Assembly: GCA_900316855.1 (NCBI GenBank)
Contig: ONEK01000014.1
Span: 1-64,000 of the forward strand
Direction of reading: 5' to 3'
Length of the DNA: 64,000 nucleotides
DNA from: an uncultured Lachnospiraceae bacterium
GTDB taxonomy: Bacteria > Bacillota > Clostridia > Lachnospirales > Lachnospiraceae
Shown here: one piece after another, positions 9,317-17,929 of the stretch
Position numbering within the stretch: position 1 is the stretch's first letter
Layout of the letters: each line of letters starts with the position of its first letter
Made by a program: the position numbers and the translations under genes
Notes under the pieces: generated by a model
Told to the model about the DNA's origin: nothing
Database searches by the model: none
The model's input: only the letters and a program-made list of their open reading frames with translations

Positions 9317-9346
9317 GCGCAAGAGGGAAGAGAGGAAATCACAGTC

Positions 9347-10807
9347 ATGAATTATATTCTGGAAGACATGGAGCCGAAGAGGGTTCTGCACTTTTTCGAG
9401 GAGATCTGTGCGATACCGCACGGCTCCTATCATGTACAGGAGATCAGCGATGCTCTTGTCCGGTTTGCAAAGGACCGCGGACTAAAATATACGCAGGATG
9501 ACGCGGGCAATGTCATCATTCGCAGGGACGGCTCCAAAGGACATGAGAACGCAAAGCCACTCATCCTGCAGGGACACATGGACATGGTTCTCGAGAAGGC
9601 GGACGGCGTTGACCTCGACATGGAGACCCGGCCGATCCGTCTTCGCTGCGACGGGGACACGCTGTACGCGGAGGGGACGACGCTCGGCGGTGATGACGGC
9701 ATTGCGGTCGCCATGATGCTGGCGGCACTCGATGATGATAAGCTCGTGCATCCCCCTCTTGAATGCGTATTCACGGTCAATGAGGAGGTAGGACTGCTCG
9801 GCGCGGAGGCGCTCGATGTCTCCTCCCTGAAGGGACGCCGTATGCTGAATCTGGATTCCGAGGAGGAGGGTGTCTTCACAGCAGGCTGTGCCGGCGGCGC
9901 GGAGCAGATTTTCCACATCCCGGTGGAGAAGAAGCCGAAATTCGGCATGCAGCTGCACATTGAAATCTCCGGCCTCAGGGGCGGACACTCCGGCTCGTGC
10001 ATTAATCTTGGCAGAGCGAACGCGGACATCCTCATGGGCAGGATCCTGTACCGCATCAGCAAAAAGGCCGAACCCCGCATCCTGAAGCTTACGGGCGGCT
10101 CGAAGGACAACGCCATTCCACGCGGGTGCGTGTGCGACTGCCTGTTCGATGCCACGGCGGACGGCCGGGAGGCCGCAAGGGCAGTGGAGAAGGAGACGAA
10201 GAAGATCCTGAACGAATACCGTTTCACCGATCCGGACATTCAGGTTACCCATGACTGGACCGACGCGACGAGCCTTGCGCAGGATGCCGTCTGCCGCGCG
10301 GATACTATGAAGATTATCCGCTTTCTCATGGTCACGCCGAACGGTGTGCTCGAGATGGATCCCAATATTAAGGATCTGCCGCAGACCTCGCTGAATCTGG
10401 GCATTCTGGACGTTGGAACCGACGAGGTGACCGCGACGTTCCTCGTACGCTCGTCCATCGACTCACAGAAGAAGAACCTCATGAAGCGTCTGCAGTGCCT
10501 TGCGGATCTTGTCGGCGCCGCGATCGAAACAAGAGGCGAATATCCTGCCTGGGAATACGTGAAGGATTCCCCCTTCCGCGATGAGCTTGTTTCCGTTTAT
10601 GAGAAGCAAAACGGCAGAAAGCCGGCCGTGTCCATCACGCACGGCGGCCTGGAGTGCGGACTCCTCGCGGCAAAGCTCAAGGGACTCGACTGTGTTTCCG
10701 TCGGGCCGGACATGGAGGGCATCCACACCCCGGACGAGAAGCTGTCCGTTTCCTCTGTGGAGAGGCTGTGGAACTTCCTGGTGAAGGTCATGGAGGAGCT
10801 CTCGTAA
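9347..10807 (+). CDS. pepD: Aminoacyl-histidine dipeptidase (M20 family, PepD-like)
   Basis: 486 residues, typical of PepD. Metal-ligand motifs are visible: LQGHMDMV (His77, Asp79), TTLGGDDGIAVAM, TVNEEVGLLGA with the catalytic/ligand Glu pair, NLDSEE, and THGGLECG near the C-terminus. It should hydrolyse Xaa-His dipeptides such as carnosine and other small dipeptides in the cytoplasm, using zinc. The start at ATG 9347 is preceded by GAGAGGAAA. The stop overlaps the ung start as TAATG, so the two are coupled. Confidence 0.93.
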   Translation: MNYILEDMEPKRVLHFFEEICAIPHGSYHVQEISDALVRFAKDRGLKYTQDDAGNVIIRRDGSKGHENAKPLILQGHMDMVLEKADGVDLDMETRPIRLRCDGDTLYAEGTTLGGDDGIAVAMMLAALDDDKLVHPPLECVFTVNEEVGLLGAEALDVSSLKGRRMLNLDSEEEGVFTAGCAGGAEQIFHIPVEKKPKFGMQLHIEISGLRGGHSGSCINLGRANADILMGRILYRISKKAEPRILKLTGGSKDNAIPRGCVCDCLFDATADGREAARAVEKETKKILNEYRFTDPDIQVTHDWTDATSLAQDAVCRADTMKIIRFLMVTPNGVLEMDPNIKDLPQTSLNLGILDVGTDEVTATFLVRSSIDSQKKNLMKRLQCLADLVGAAIETRGEYPAWEYVKDSPFRDELVSVYEKQNGRKPAVSITHGGLECGLLAAKLKGLDCVSVGPDMEGIHTPDEKLSVSSVERLWNFLVKVMEELS

Positions 10808-11499
10808 TGGCTGGCATAACCAATGACTGGCTGCCGGAGGTTCAGGCGGAATTCCGCAAGCCCTATTATAAGGACCTGTACCTGTTCGTCCGGAAGGAAT
10901 ATGAAACACACGTCATTTATCCGGAATCGGAGGATATTTTCAACGCGCTGCACCTGACGCCGCTTCATAAGGTGAAGGTTGTTATCCTGGGCCAGGATCC
11001 GTACCATGAGCCGCGCCAGGCGCACGGGCTGTGCTTCTCCGTCCTGCCGGAGCAGGAGGAGCTTCCCCCGTCGCTCATCAACATCTACCGCGAGCTGCAT
11101 GACGATGTTGGCTGCCGCATGCCGGACAACGGATGCCTGACCCCGTGGGCGGAGCAGGGCGTCCTCCTGCTCAACACGGTTCTGACCGTGCGGGCCCATC
11201 AGGCGAATTCCCACCATGGCAGGGGCTGGGAGCAGTTCACCGACGCTATCATTGAAGCGGTGGAGCGGCAGGACCGGCCGGTTGTGTACATGCTGTGGGG
11301 CTCCCAGGCGCAGAGCAAGGAGCCGATGATCACGAACCCGAAGCACCTCGTCCTGAAGGCACCCCACCCGAGCCCGCTGTCCGCGTACCGGGGATTTTTC
11401 GGCTGCCGGCATTTCTCGAAATGCAATGAGTTCCTGACCGGGCACGGCGAGACGCCGATCAACTGGCAGATCCCGGACGTGCATAAGGAGGATTTATGA
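10807..11499 (+). CDS. ung: Uracil-DNA glycosylase, family 1
   Basis: 230 residues. The water-activating loop LGQDPYHEP (Asp64) and the leucine-intercalation loop HPSPLSAYRGFFGC with its catalytic His are complete, as is the GVLLLNTVLTV uracil-pocket segment. It removes uracil from DNA to start base-excision repair. ATG 10807 shares its A with the pepD stop (TAATG). The last four bases overlap lysA as ATGA. The tight pepD-ung-lysA packing suggests one transcript. Confidence 0.97.
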   Translation: MAGITNDWLPEVQAEFRKPYYKDLYLFVRKEYETHVIYPESEDIFNALHLTPLHKVKVVILGQDPYHEPRQAHGLCFSVLPEQEELPPSLINIYRELHDDVGCRMPDNGCLTPWAEQGVLLLNTVLTVRAHQANSHHGRGWEQFTDAIIEAVERQDRPVVYMLWGSQAQSKEPMITNPKHLVLKAPHPSPLSAYRGFFGCRHFSKCNEFLTGHGETPINWQIPDVHKEDL

Positions 11500-12770
11500 A
11501 AAAGTTACCGTTTGTGACAAAGGAACAGGTCGAGGAGATCGCGAAAACGTATCCCACTCCCTTCTATATTTATGACGAAAAGGGAATCCGGGAGAACGCG
11601 GCGCGGGTGAAGAAGGCTTTTGCCTGGAACCCGGGCTTCCGTGAATATTTCGCCGTGAAGGCGACGCCGAATCCGTACATCATGGAGCTTTTCATGGATT
11701 ATGACTTCGGCTTCGACTGCAGCTCGGACGCGGAGCTGGTCCTCTCGGACGCTGTCGGCGCGAAGGGACATCAGATCATGTTCTCGTCCAACGACACGCC
11801 GGCTAAGGAATACGCCCACGCGAAGGAGCTCGGGGCGATCATCAACCTCGACGATATCACGCACATTCCGTTCCTCGAGGGCATCATCGGCCCGCAGTTT
11901 CCGGAAACCATGTGCTGCCGGTACAACCCGGGCGGCGTCTTCCGCATGTCCAACGGCATCATGGACAACCCCGGCGACTCGAAGTACGGCATGACGAAGG
12001 CACAGCTCTTCGAGGCCTATGAGCTTTTGAAGGAGCACGGCGTGAAGAATTTCGGCCTGCATGCCTTCCTTGCGTCCAACACGGTGACGAACGAATATTA
12101 TCCGCTCCTTGCCGGGCAGCTGTTCGAGGTCGCGGCCGAGGCACATAAGGCGCTCGGCATTCATTTTTCCTTCATCAACCTCTCGGGCGGCGTCGGCATT
12201 CCCTATACGCCGGACCAGGTACCGAATGACATCGAAGCGATCGGAGAGGGCGTCCGGAAGAAGTTCGAGGAGATTCTCGTTCCCGCCGGGATGGGCGACG
12301 CGGCGATCTATACGGAGATGGGCCGCTTCATGCTGGGCCCCTACGGCGAGCTCGTGACGAAGGCCATCCACGAGAAGCACATTTACAAGGAATATATCGG
12401 CGTCGACGCCTGCGCCGCGAACCTCATGCGGCCCGCCATGTACGGCGCGTATCACCACATCACCGTCCTCGGGAAGGAGAGAAGCGAGTGCGACCACCTG
12501 TACGATATTACCGGGTCCCTGTGCGAGAACAACGATAAGTTCGCGGTCGACCGCATGCTGCCGAAAATCGATAAGGGCGACTACCTTGTCATCCACGACG
12601 CGGGAGCGCACGGCTTCGCCATGGGCTATAACTACAACGGACGGCTCTGGAGCGCGGAGCTATTGCTGAAGGAGGACGGCAGCGTGCAGCAGATCCGCCG
12701 CGCCGAGACACTGAAGGACTACTTCACGACGTTCGATGATGGCAAATTCGCGGCGAAGCTTCTGAAGTGA
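11496..12770 (+). CDS. lysA: Diaminopimelate decarboxylase-like PLP enzyme
   Basis: 424 residues, fold type III alanine-racemase-like decarboxylase. The PLP lysine is Lys55 in YFAVKATPNP. Phosphate- and substrate-binding segments INLSGGVGIPY and YTEMGRFMLGPYG, and the active-site Cys in GSLCENNDKF, are present. It should decarboxylate meso-diaminopimelate to lysine. Related carboxynorspermidine and ornithine decarboxylases share the fold, so substrate is inferred from overall similarity. The start overlaps the ung stop (ATGA). A strong hairpin lies 13 bases after its stop. Confidence 0.85.
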   Translation: MKKLPFVTKEQVEEIAKTYPTPFYIYDEKGIRENAARVKKAFAWNPGFREYFAVKATPNPYIMELFMDYDFGFDCSSDAELVLSDAVGAKGHQIMFSSNDTPAKEYAHAKELGAIINLDDITHIPFLEGIIGPQFPETMCCRYNPGGVFRMSNGIMDNPGDSKYGMTKAQLFEAYELLKEHGVKNFGLHAFLASNTVTNEYYPLLAGQLFEVAAEAHKALGIHFSFINLSGGVGIPYTPDQVPNDIEAIGEGVRKKFEEILVPAGMGDAAIYTEMGRFMLGPYGELVTKAIHEKHIYKEYIGVDACAANLMRPAMYGAYHHITVLGKERSECDHLYDITGSLCENNDKFAVDRMLPKIDKGDYLVIHDAGAHGFAMGYNYNGRLWSAELLLKEDGSVQQIRRAETLKDYFTTFDDGKFAAKLLK

Positions 12771-12783
12771 CAAGTCCAAAGAA

Positions 12784-12818
12784 AATGCCCCGGATCTTCC
12801 CGAAGGATCCGGGGCATT
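12784..12818 (-). terminator. Strong terminator between lysA and tRNA-Leu
   Basis: AATGCCCCGGATC pairs with GATCCGGGGCATT (13 bp). Read on the minus strand it is followed by TTTCTTT, so it best terminates the tRNA transcript. On the plus strand it can serve lysA but lacks a T-run. Confidence 0.8.
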
Positions 12819-12894
12819 GCTGTACCCTGCGCCGCACGATTTTCCCGTAAGACACGAGCCACGCGGAACTGCTGCCATCACAGGGACTGTGAAG

Positions 12895-12976
12895 TGCAGG
12901 AAATGGGACTCGAACCCACACACCGAAACGGTAACAGATTTTGAGTCTGTCGCGTCTGCCATTCCGCCACTCCTGC
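12895..12976 (-). tRNA. tRNA-Leu (anticodon CAA)
   Basis: Read on the minus strand: acceptor GCAGGAG pairs with TTCCTGC (one G-T), discriminator A, anticodon arm ACAGA-CTCAAAA-TCTGT giving CAA, a long class II variable arm, and T loop GTGGGTTCGAGTCCCAT. 82 bases; CCA is not encoded. It decodes UUG. A promoter lies just upstream (12989-13018) and a terminator downstream (12784-12818), so it is a single-gene unit. Confidence 0.93.
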
Positions 12977-12988
12977 GTACAACTGCTG

Positions 12989-13018
12989 ATTTTATCATAG
13001 GCTGCAGCCGGTTCGCAA
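12989..13018 (-). promoter_or_regulatory. Promoter of tRNA-Leu
   Basis: On the minus strand: -35 TTGCGA (13013-13018), 18-base spacer, -10 TAAAAT (12989-12994), starting about 13 bases before the tRNA. Confidence 0.6.
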
Positions 13019-13164
13019 CTTCCGAATGTCTGCTGACGCGGGCATTATCGCCTGTAAAACGGAGCATTCCGCAGAGCGTTCTATTGCAGCACCTTCCTTT
13101 GATTTCGAGATCAGACAGATGAAGAAGCATAGAAAAGTACAGAGAAAAAATTTTAAAGACGTGC

Positions 13165-13193
13165 TTGACGCGCCGGAGAAAATAGTGTATTGT
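13165..13193 (+). promoter_or_regulatory. Sigma-A promoter of the structured RNA
   Basis: TTGACG (13165-13170), 17-base spacer, TATTGT (13188-13193). Predicted start is near 13200. The stretch 12977-13160 upstream shows only the tRNA promoter and no gene with a ribosome-binding site. Confidence 0.6.
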
Positions 13194-13199
13194 AATGAC

Positions 13200-13452
13200 A
13201 ACAAAGAAATCCCCTATTTCTACTAGGAATACTAAGATTACTTTGCGAAACACTTCAGGAAGGAGGTTCCGGTATGAACATCCGGTTTACGGTATTAAAT
13301 CGATGTAATTACAGATTCGGGCGAATGCCAGTCTCCCGGATGCAGGTGAGTGAATGCTGTGATACCGGAATCCTCGTTATCATCTGACGAAATCCGCTTC
13401 ACACTTTCGTATCACGTGTCCGGGAGTTATCGAAAGATAGCTTCCGTTTTTC
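13200..13452 (+). ncRNA. Structured RNA or leader with terminator, possible 37-residue ORF inside
   Basis: A promoter and an intrinsic terminator bound about 250 bases. Within it 13263-13275 pairs with 13362-13375 (13 bp, one bulged T), CATCCGG (13279-13285) pairs with CCGGATG (13336-13342), and ACGAAA (13387-13392) pairs with TTTCGT (13405-13410). An ORF at 13274-13387 (37 codons, three Cys) follows AGGAAGGAGG, but its Shine-Dalgarno and ATG lie in the 13-bp stem. It could be a free small RNA, a leader peptide attenuator for the downstream metY, or a riboswitch. I do not recognise SAM-I, T-box or SRP RNA features. Confidence 0.5.
13422..13452 (+). terminator. Intrinsic terminator of the structured RNA
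   Basis: GGGAGTTATC pairs with GATAGCTTCC (10 bp, two wobbles) around a GAAA tetraloop, followed by GTTTTTCTTT. Confidence 0.8.
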
Positions 13453-13589
13453 TTTCCATCCGAGAAAAATCTGGTCAACCGGATCAAGCCGGAAGACCAA
13501 TTCAGTTATCTTCGTGATCACCCTGATCAATTTCGCTGATTGCAGAAAACAGTGCTTCCTTCAAATCACAGATCATTGCAGCCGGCGAG

Positions 13590-13663
13590 ACAGGGGATGA
13601 AAAAGACCGTACATCATCCAAGTTCGGGTGTGCCTGAACGATGCCGTTCCTTTTGTCCCCTGT
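13590..13663. promoter_or_regulatory. Large imperfect hairpin just before the metY promoter
   Basis: ACAGGGGA (13590-13597) pairs with TCCCCTGT (13656-13663) and the stem continues with AAAA/TTTT. Inside is GTTCGGG-TGTG-CCTGAAC (13622-13639) flanked by CATC/GATG. The right arm overlaps the -35 region of metY. It may be an operator, a cruciform or a terminator. Between 13453 and 13589 I see only short imperfect repeats such as GGTCAACCGG/CCGGAAGACC. Confidence 0.4.
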
Positions 13664-13679
13664 GACTTTATTGTATAGT
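13651..13679 (+). promoter_or_regulatory. Promoter candidate of metY
   Basis: TTTTGT (13651-13656), 17-base spacer, TATAGT (13674-13679). The expected start near 13686 leaves a short leader to ATG 13722. Confidence 0.4.
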
Positions 13680-13721
13680 TAGTACAAATGGCCCGGTATG
13701 GGCGGGAAAAGGAGAAACACG

Positions 13722-15020
13722 ATGAGCGAAGAGCATAAGTTTAAATTCGAAACACTGGAGCTGCACGTAGGGCAGGAGCAGGCCGATCCGGCAACAGATG
13801 CCAGAGCGGTACCGATTTACCAGACAACGTCCTACGTATTTCACAACAGCCGGCACGCGGCGGATCGTTTCGGCCTGAGGGACGCCGGCAACATCTACGG
13901 CAGACTTACGAACTCCACACAGGACGTTCTGGAGAAGCGTGTAGCGGCTCTCGAGGGCGGCGTGGCAGGACTTGCGGTTGCATCGGGTGCCGCGGCGGTT
14001 ACCTACGCGGTAACGGCGCTGGCAGGCAGCGGTGACCATGTCGTAGCACAGAGAACGATTTACGGCGGCTCCTATAACCTTCTGGAGCACACGCTTCCGA
14101 ATTTCGGCATCAAAACGACCTTCGTTGACACGAACGATCCGGCGAACGTTGAGAACGCCATTCAGGACAATACAAAGCTCATCTACATCGAGACGCTGAC
14201 AAACCCGAATTCGGACCTGCCGGATATTGACGCCATCGCGGCAATCGCGCATAAGCACGGCCTGCCGCTCATCGTGGACAATACGTTCGGAACCCCTTAC
14301 CTCATCCGTCCCATCGAGCACGGTGCGGATATCGTGGTTCATTCCGCGACGAAGTTCATCGGCGGTCACGGCTCGTCCCTGGGCGGCATCATCGTGGACG
14401 GCGGAACCTTTGACTGGAGCTCGTCGGACAAATATCCGCAGCTCACGAAGCCGAACGCTTCCTATCACGGGATCTCGTTCGTGCAGGCTGCCGGTAAGGC
14501 GGCTTACGTCACCTACATCCGCGCGATCCTTCTGCGCGATGAGGGCGCAACCATCAGCCCGTTCAACGCGTTCCTGCTGATTCAGGGCCTTGAGACACTG
14601 TCGCTTCGTCTGGAGCGCCACTGGGAGAACACGAAGAAGGTACTGGAGTACCTGGAGAAGAGTCCCTATGTGGAGCATGTAAACCATCCGTCCCTTCCGG
14701 ATCATCCCGCGCACAAGGTATACGAGCGGCTGTTCCCGAACGGCGGCGGATCCATTTTCACCTTTGATATCAAGGGAGGTCAGGACGAGGCATTCCGCTT
14801 CATCGATCACCTGAAGATTTTCTCCCTGCTGGCAAACGTCGCGGATGTGAAGAGTCTTGTCATTCACCCCGCAACGACGACCCACGCGGAGCTGTCTTTG
14901 GAGGAACTGGCGGAGCAGAACATCAAACCCAGCACCATCCGTTTCTCCATCGGAACCGAGAACATCGACGATATCCTATGGGACATCGACCAGGCGTTCA
15001 AGGCCGCGTTTGAGAAGTAA
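13722..15020 (+). CDS. metY: O-acetylhomoserine aminocarboxypropyltransferase (sulfhydrylase)
   Basis: 432 residues, Cys/Met-metabolism PLP family. Visible are TLELHVGQEQADP, the IYQTTSYVF region, the phosphate-binding ASGAAAVTYA, the Asp region IVDNTFGTPYL and the PLP Lys in VVHSATKFIGGHG. The long form with the GGTFDWSSS insertion marks MetY rather than MetB. It makes homocysteine from O-acetylhomoserine and sulfide, and may make cysteine from O-acetylserine. ATG 13722 follows AAAAGGAG. A terminator follows at 15064. The upstream RNA structures suggest control, but the effector is unknown. Confidence 0.94.
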   Translation: MSEEHKFKFETLELHVGQEQADPATDARAVPIYQTTSYVFHNSRHAADRFGLRDAGNIYGRLTNSTQDVLEKRVAALEGGVAGLAVASGAAAVTYAVTALAGSGDHVVAQRTIYGGSYNLLEHTLPNFGIKTTFVDTNDPANVENAIQDNTKLIYIETLTNPNSDLPDIDAIAAIAHKHGLPLIVDNTFGTPYLIRPIEHGADIVVHSATKFIGGHGSSLGGIIVDGGTFDWSSSDKYPQLTKPNASYHGISFVQAAGKAAYVTYIRAILLRDEGATISPFNAFLLIQGLETLSLRLERHWENTKKVLEYLEKSPYVEHVNHPSLPDHPAHKVYERLFPNGGGSIFTFDIKGGQDEAFRFIDHLKIFSLLANVADVKSLVIHPATTTHAELSLEELAEQNIKPSTIRFSIGTENIDDILWDIDQAFKAAFEK

Positions 15021-15063
15021 TTCACTGAAACTGGTAAACCATAGTAAACCCCCTATAGAAAGA

Positions 15064-15100
15064 CTGCCGCGGAAGAATGGGCACTTCCGCGGCAGTTTTT
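15064..15100 (+). terminator. Terminator of metY (also between convergent aroA)
   Basis: CTGCCGCGGAAG pairs with CTTCCGCGGCAG (12 bp) and TTTTT follows. It separates metY from the convergent aroA. Confidence 0.9.
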
Positions 15101-15187
15101 CATCTGCAGTTTATTCAATTTATCACAATTAAATTGCCGACATTTCATCGGTTTACGTTACGTCGAATCACGATTCGATGCAACAGA

Positions 15188-16489
15188 TTATTCCTCTGTA
15201 ACGCCGGCAAGGTCCCGGAAGAAGTCCGGATAGCTGATGGAAACGCACGTTTCGTCGTCGAGGACGGTGTCGCCGTCCGCAAGGAGCGAGGCGACGGCAA
15301 ACGTCATGGCGATGCGGTGGTCCTTGAACGTATGGATGTTCGCACCGTGCAGAGGCTTACCGCCGCGGATGACAAAGCCGTCATCCGCAGCCGTAATGTC
15401 GGCACCCATGGCCGCAAGGCCCTCCGTGACCGCGGCGATGCGGTCGGATTCCTTCACCTTCAGCTCCGCTGCATCCCGGATGATCGTTGTGCCACAAGCA
15501 ATGGCACCCATCAGGGCGACGACGGGAAGCTCGTCAATGAGCGTCGGAATGATATCGCCCTCCACGGTCGTCCCGTGCAGGGCAGAGCTCTTCACGATGA
15601 GGTCACAGTAGGGCTCCGATTCCTGTCCGCGGATATTTTCCTTCTTTATATCAGCCCCCATGGCCTCTGCCACCCGCAGGATCCCGTCCCGGGTACTGTT
15701 GATCCCGACATTGCGGATGACAAGCTCCGAGCCCGGCTTAAGGAGCGCCGCGGCGATGAAATACGCGGCGGACGAGATATCGCCCGGCACAGTGATGTCG
15801 ACGGGATGCAGCTGCTGCGCCGGCCGGATCGTGACGCGTTTATTGCCGTCCTTCACAATCGACGCGCCGAAGGCGGACAGCATCCGCTCCGTGTGATCGC
15901 GGGACGGGGCTGGCTCGATGACGGTCGTTTCGCCCTCCGCGTAGAGTCCCGCGCAGAGGATGGCGCTCTTGATCTGGGCGGAGGCGACCGGCGTCTTATA
16001 AGTGATGCCGTGCAGCGGCGCTCCGGTAATCTTCAGGGGTGCGCAGTTGTCGTCATTCATGCTGACAACGTTGCCGCCCATGGCGTTGATGGGATCCATG
16101 ACGCGCTTCATGGGTCGGGAGTTCACGGAATCATCGCCGGACAGGTAGGTGATGAAGCGCTGCGGGGCCAGGATCCCCGTCATGATGCGGGTTGTCGTTC
16201 CGCTGTTGCCGGAATAGAGCGCTACCGGCGAATAGGAAGGATACAGCCCGTGAATGCCGGTCCCGTGCACTGTCAGAGTCCCCGGATGCTCCCAGTCCTT
16301 CTCGATATAGATGCCGAGCCGGTTAAAGCAGTCCATGGTGGAAAGGCAGTCCGCGCTCTCCAGGAAACCTGTAACATGGGTGTCGCCCTTGGCAAGGGAG
16401 CCGAACATGATGGCGCGGTGGGAGATGGATTTGTCTCCGGGAACCGTGATTTCGCCGCGGACCCGCGGGACCGGATGCAATGTGAGCAT
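15188..16489 (-). CDS. aroA: 3-phosphoshikimate 1-carboxyvinyltransferase (EPSP synthase)
   Basis: 433 residues. VPGDKSISHRA (about 16-26), the NSGTTTRIMTG loop, and FKDHRIAMTFAVA near the C-terminus are diagnostic. It transfers enolpyruvate from PEP to shikimate-3-phosphate, in the common pathway to chorismate. It follows tyrA on the same strand after 50 bases, so the pair should be co-transcribed from the tyrA side. No other shikimate gene is present here. Confidence 0.97.
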   Translation of the reverse strand: MLTLHPVPRVRGEITVPGDKSISHRAIMFGSLAKGDTHVTGFLESADCLSTMDCFNRLGIYIEKDWEHPGTLTVHGTGIHGLYPSYSPVALYSGNSGTTTRIMTGILAPQRFITYLSGDDSVNSRPMKRVMDPINAMGGNVVSMNDDNCAPLKITGAPLHGITYKTPVASAQIKSAILCAGLYAEGETTVIEPAPSRDHTERMLSAFGASIVKDGNKRVTIRPAQQLHPVDITVPGDISSAAYFIAAALLKPGSELVIRNVGINSTRDGILRVAEAMGADIKKENIRGQESEPYCDLIVKSSALHGTTVEGDIIPTLIDELPVVALMGAIACGTTIIRDAAELKVKESDRIAAVTEGLAAMGADITAADDGFVIRGGKPLHGANIHTFKDHRIAMTFAVASLLADGDTVLDDETCVSISYPDFFRDLAGVTEE

Positions 16490-16539
16490 GGGAGATTACC
16501 TCATTTCTGCGATAGGGACTTTCTGAGATATAAAAATGG

Positions 16540-17673
16540 TTACTCGTGCACCGTGAAGTTGCGGCTCTTCAGGATTCCGCAGGCGTGCTGCATTTCTTCC
16601 TCGGTGTAGAACTCGACCATCAGCACGCCTTCCTGATACTCGCGGTTGTGGCTGATGCCGATGTTCTTGATGGACAGCGCGTTGACGGCAAGGAGCGTCA
16701 CGACCTCCGCCAGCATGCCGGGCTGATCGGCGATGTCGACGCCGACGCGGAAGTTGCGGTCCGCGGCATCCGTGGACGTAGAGCCGAAGCTATCGCGGTA
16801 GGTCCTGGCACTGTCGAAGAAATCATAGATTTCTCTGGCGCTGTGCCTTTTGATGCTTGCGCGGATGTCCTGCAGCTGTCCGATATAGGCATCGAGGAGC
16901 TGCAGAATCTTGTCGCCGTTTGTGAGGCAGATCTGCTGCCACATTTCGGGACTGGACGAGGAGATCCGCGTGATGTCGCGGAAGCCTCCGGCGGCAATCC
17001 GGTGCATCACGCCGTCAGCGTTGTCGCTGTTTTTCACGAGGTTGACGAGCGAGGCCGAGATGACATGCGGTACATGGGAGACACCCGCGACGGCAAAGTC
17101 ATGGAAATCGGGATCGATGAGCAGCGGCAGGGCGTGGAGACCGCTTACGAGGCGGATCATGGTACCGGTCTTCTCAACTGAGACATCTCTGCCCGCGGTC
17201 AGCATGTAATAGGCGTTTTCGAGGAGAAACGCGTTGGAATTGCGGTATCGCGTGCGCTCGGAGCCGGTCATCGGGTGGCCGCCGACGAACGAGGCCGAAA
17301 GCCCCAGCTCATCGACGTGCTTATGAATGTCGCGTTTCGTCGAACCGATGTCGGTCAGAATCGCGCCGGGCTTTAAATGGTCCCGGATGAGAGCAAGGTT
17401 TTCCGCGTTCTTCTGCACCGGCGCGCACAGGAACACAATGTCGCAGGATTCGAAGAAGGCGCCGTCGAAGGCACGGCCGTCTTCGGGTGCGTCCTGACTG
17501 CAGATGCCCTGATTGACGACGCCGTCCGCAAACGCCTCGTCCAGTGTATCCGGACCCGGATTATAGGCCAGGATCCCGGCGTCCGGGAAATTCTGCCGGA
17601 TCGCCTTCGCAATGGATCCGCCGATGAGACCGAGGCCGATAAAGCCGTAGGTCAGAGTGTTGAAATCTATCAT
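16540..17673 (-). CDS. tyrA: Prephenate dehydrogenase with C-terminal ACT domain
   Basis: 377 residues. A Rossmann motif GLGLIGGSIA (12-21) binds NAD(P). DIGSTKRDI and GGHPMTGSERTRY form the prephenate site, with catalytic His in GGHPM. The helical dimer domain follows, and residues from about 305 form an ACT domain (ADQPGMLAEVVTLLA), likely the tyrosine-feedback sensor. It makes 4-hydroxyphenylpyruvate for tyrosine. The start at 17673 has only a weak AAGGTAC upstream. It is divergent from leuS, with 256 bases between them. Confidence 0.94.
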   Translation of the reverse strand: MIDFNTLTYGFIGLGLIGGSIAKAIRQNFPDAGILAYNPGPDTLDEAFADGVVNQGICSQDAPEDGRAFDGAFFESCDIVFLCAPVQKNAENLALIRDHLKPGAILTDIGSTKRDIHKHVDELGLSASFVGGHPMTGSERTRYRNSNAFLLENAYYMLTAGRDVSVEKTGTMIRLVSGLHALPLLIDPDFHDFAVAGVSHVPHVISASLVNLVKNSDNADGVMHRIAAGGFRDITRISSSSPEMWQQICLTNGDKILQLLDAYIGQLQDIRASIKRHSAREIYDFFDSARTYRDSFGSTSTDAADRNFRVGVDIADQPGMLAEVVTLLAVNALSIKNIGISHNREYQEGVLMVEFYTEEEMQHACGILKSRNFTVHE

Positions 17674-17810
17674 AGCTGCGTATGTACCTTATACATGAAT
17701 CAGGATTGTGGCACCGGACTTCATCATATCTCGAAAAACGCGCCTTTGCCACAGGCAATTTCGCGCGGATACCGCCCGCGCCGCCGGTCCGGAGCCGGGG
17801 CAGGCTTTCG

Positions 17811-17839
17811 TTGACAGTATTTTTTTGCGGGCTTATGAT
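17811..17839 (+). promoter_or_regulatory. Strong sigma-A promoter of leuS
   Basis: TTGACA (17811-17816), 17-base spacer, TATGAT (17834-17839). The leader is only about 85 bases, too short for a T-box, and none is seen. Confidence 0.8.
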
Positions 17840-17929
17840 GACACAAGGGTTTTCCCGATTTCAAGAAATAAATAAGCGGGAATCAGGAATCTTGTTCGTG
17901 ATGCCTGCAGGGAAATGAGGTACAGCTGC

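Noticed and set aside
13026..13226. 66-codon open frame on the plus strand
   Set aside because: No ribosome-binding site, it runs through the promoter of the structured RNA, and its composition does not look like a protein.
13200..13452. SAM-I riboswitch or T-box for metY
   Set aside because: The SAM-I core and kink-turn sequence and the T-box TGGNACCGCG element are absent, so the region is reported as an unidentified structure.
17674..17929. T-box riboswitch before leuS
   Set aside because: The leader from the promoter at 17811-17839 is only about 85 bases and has no T-box sequence or specifier stem. The same holds for tyrS, which lies 20 bases after gpsA.
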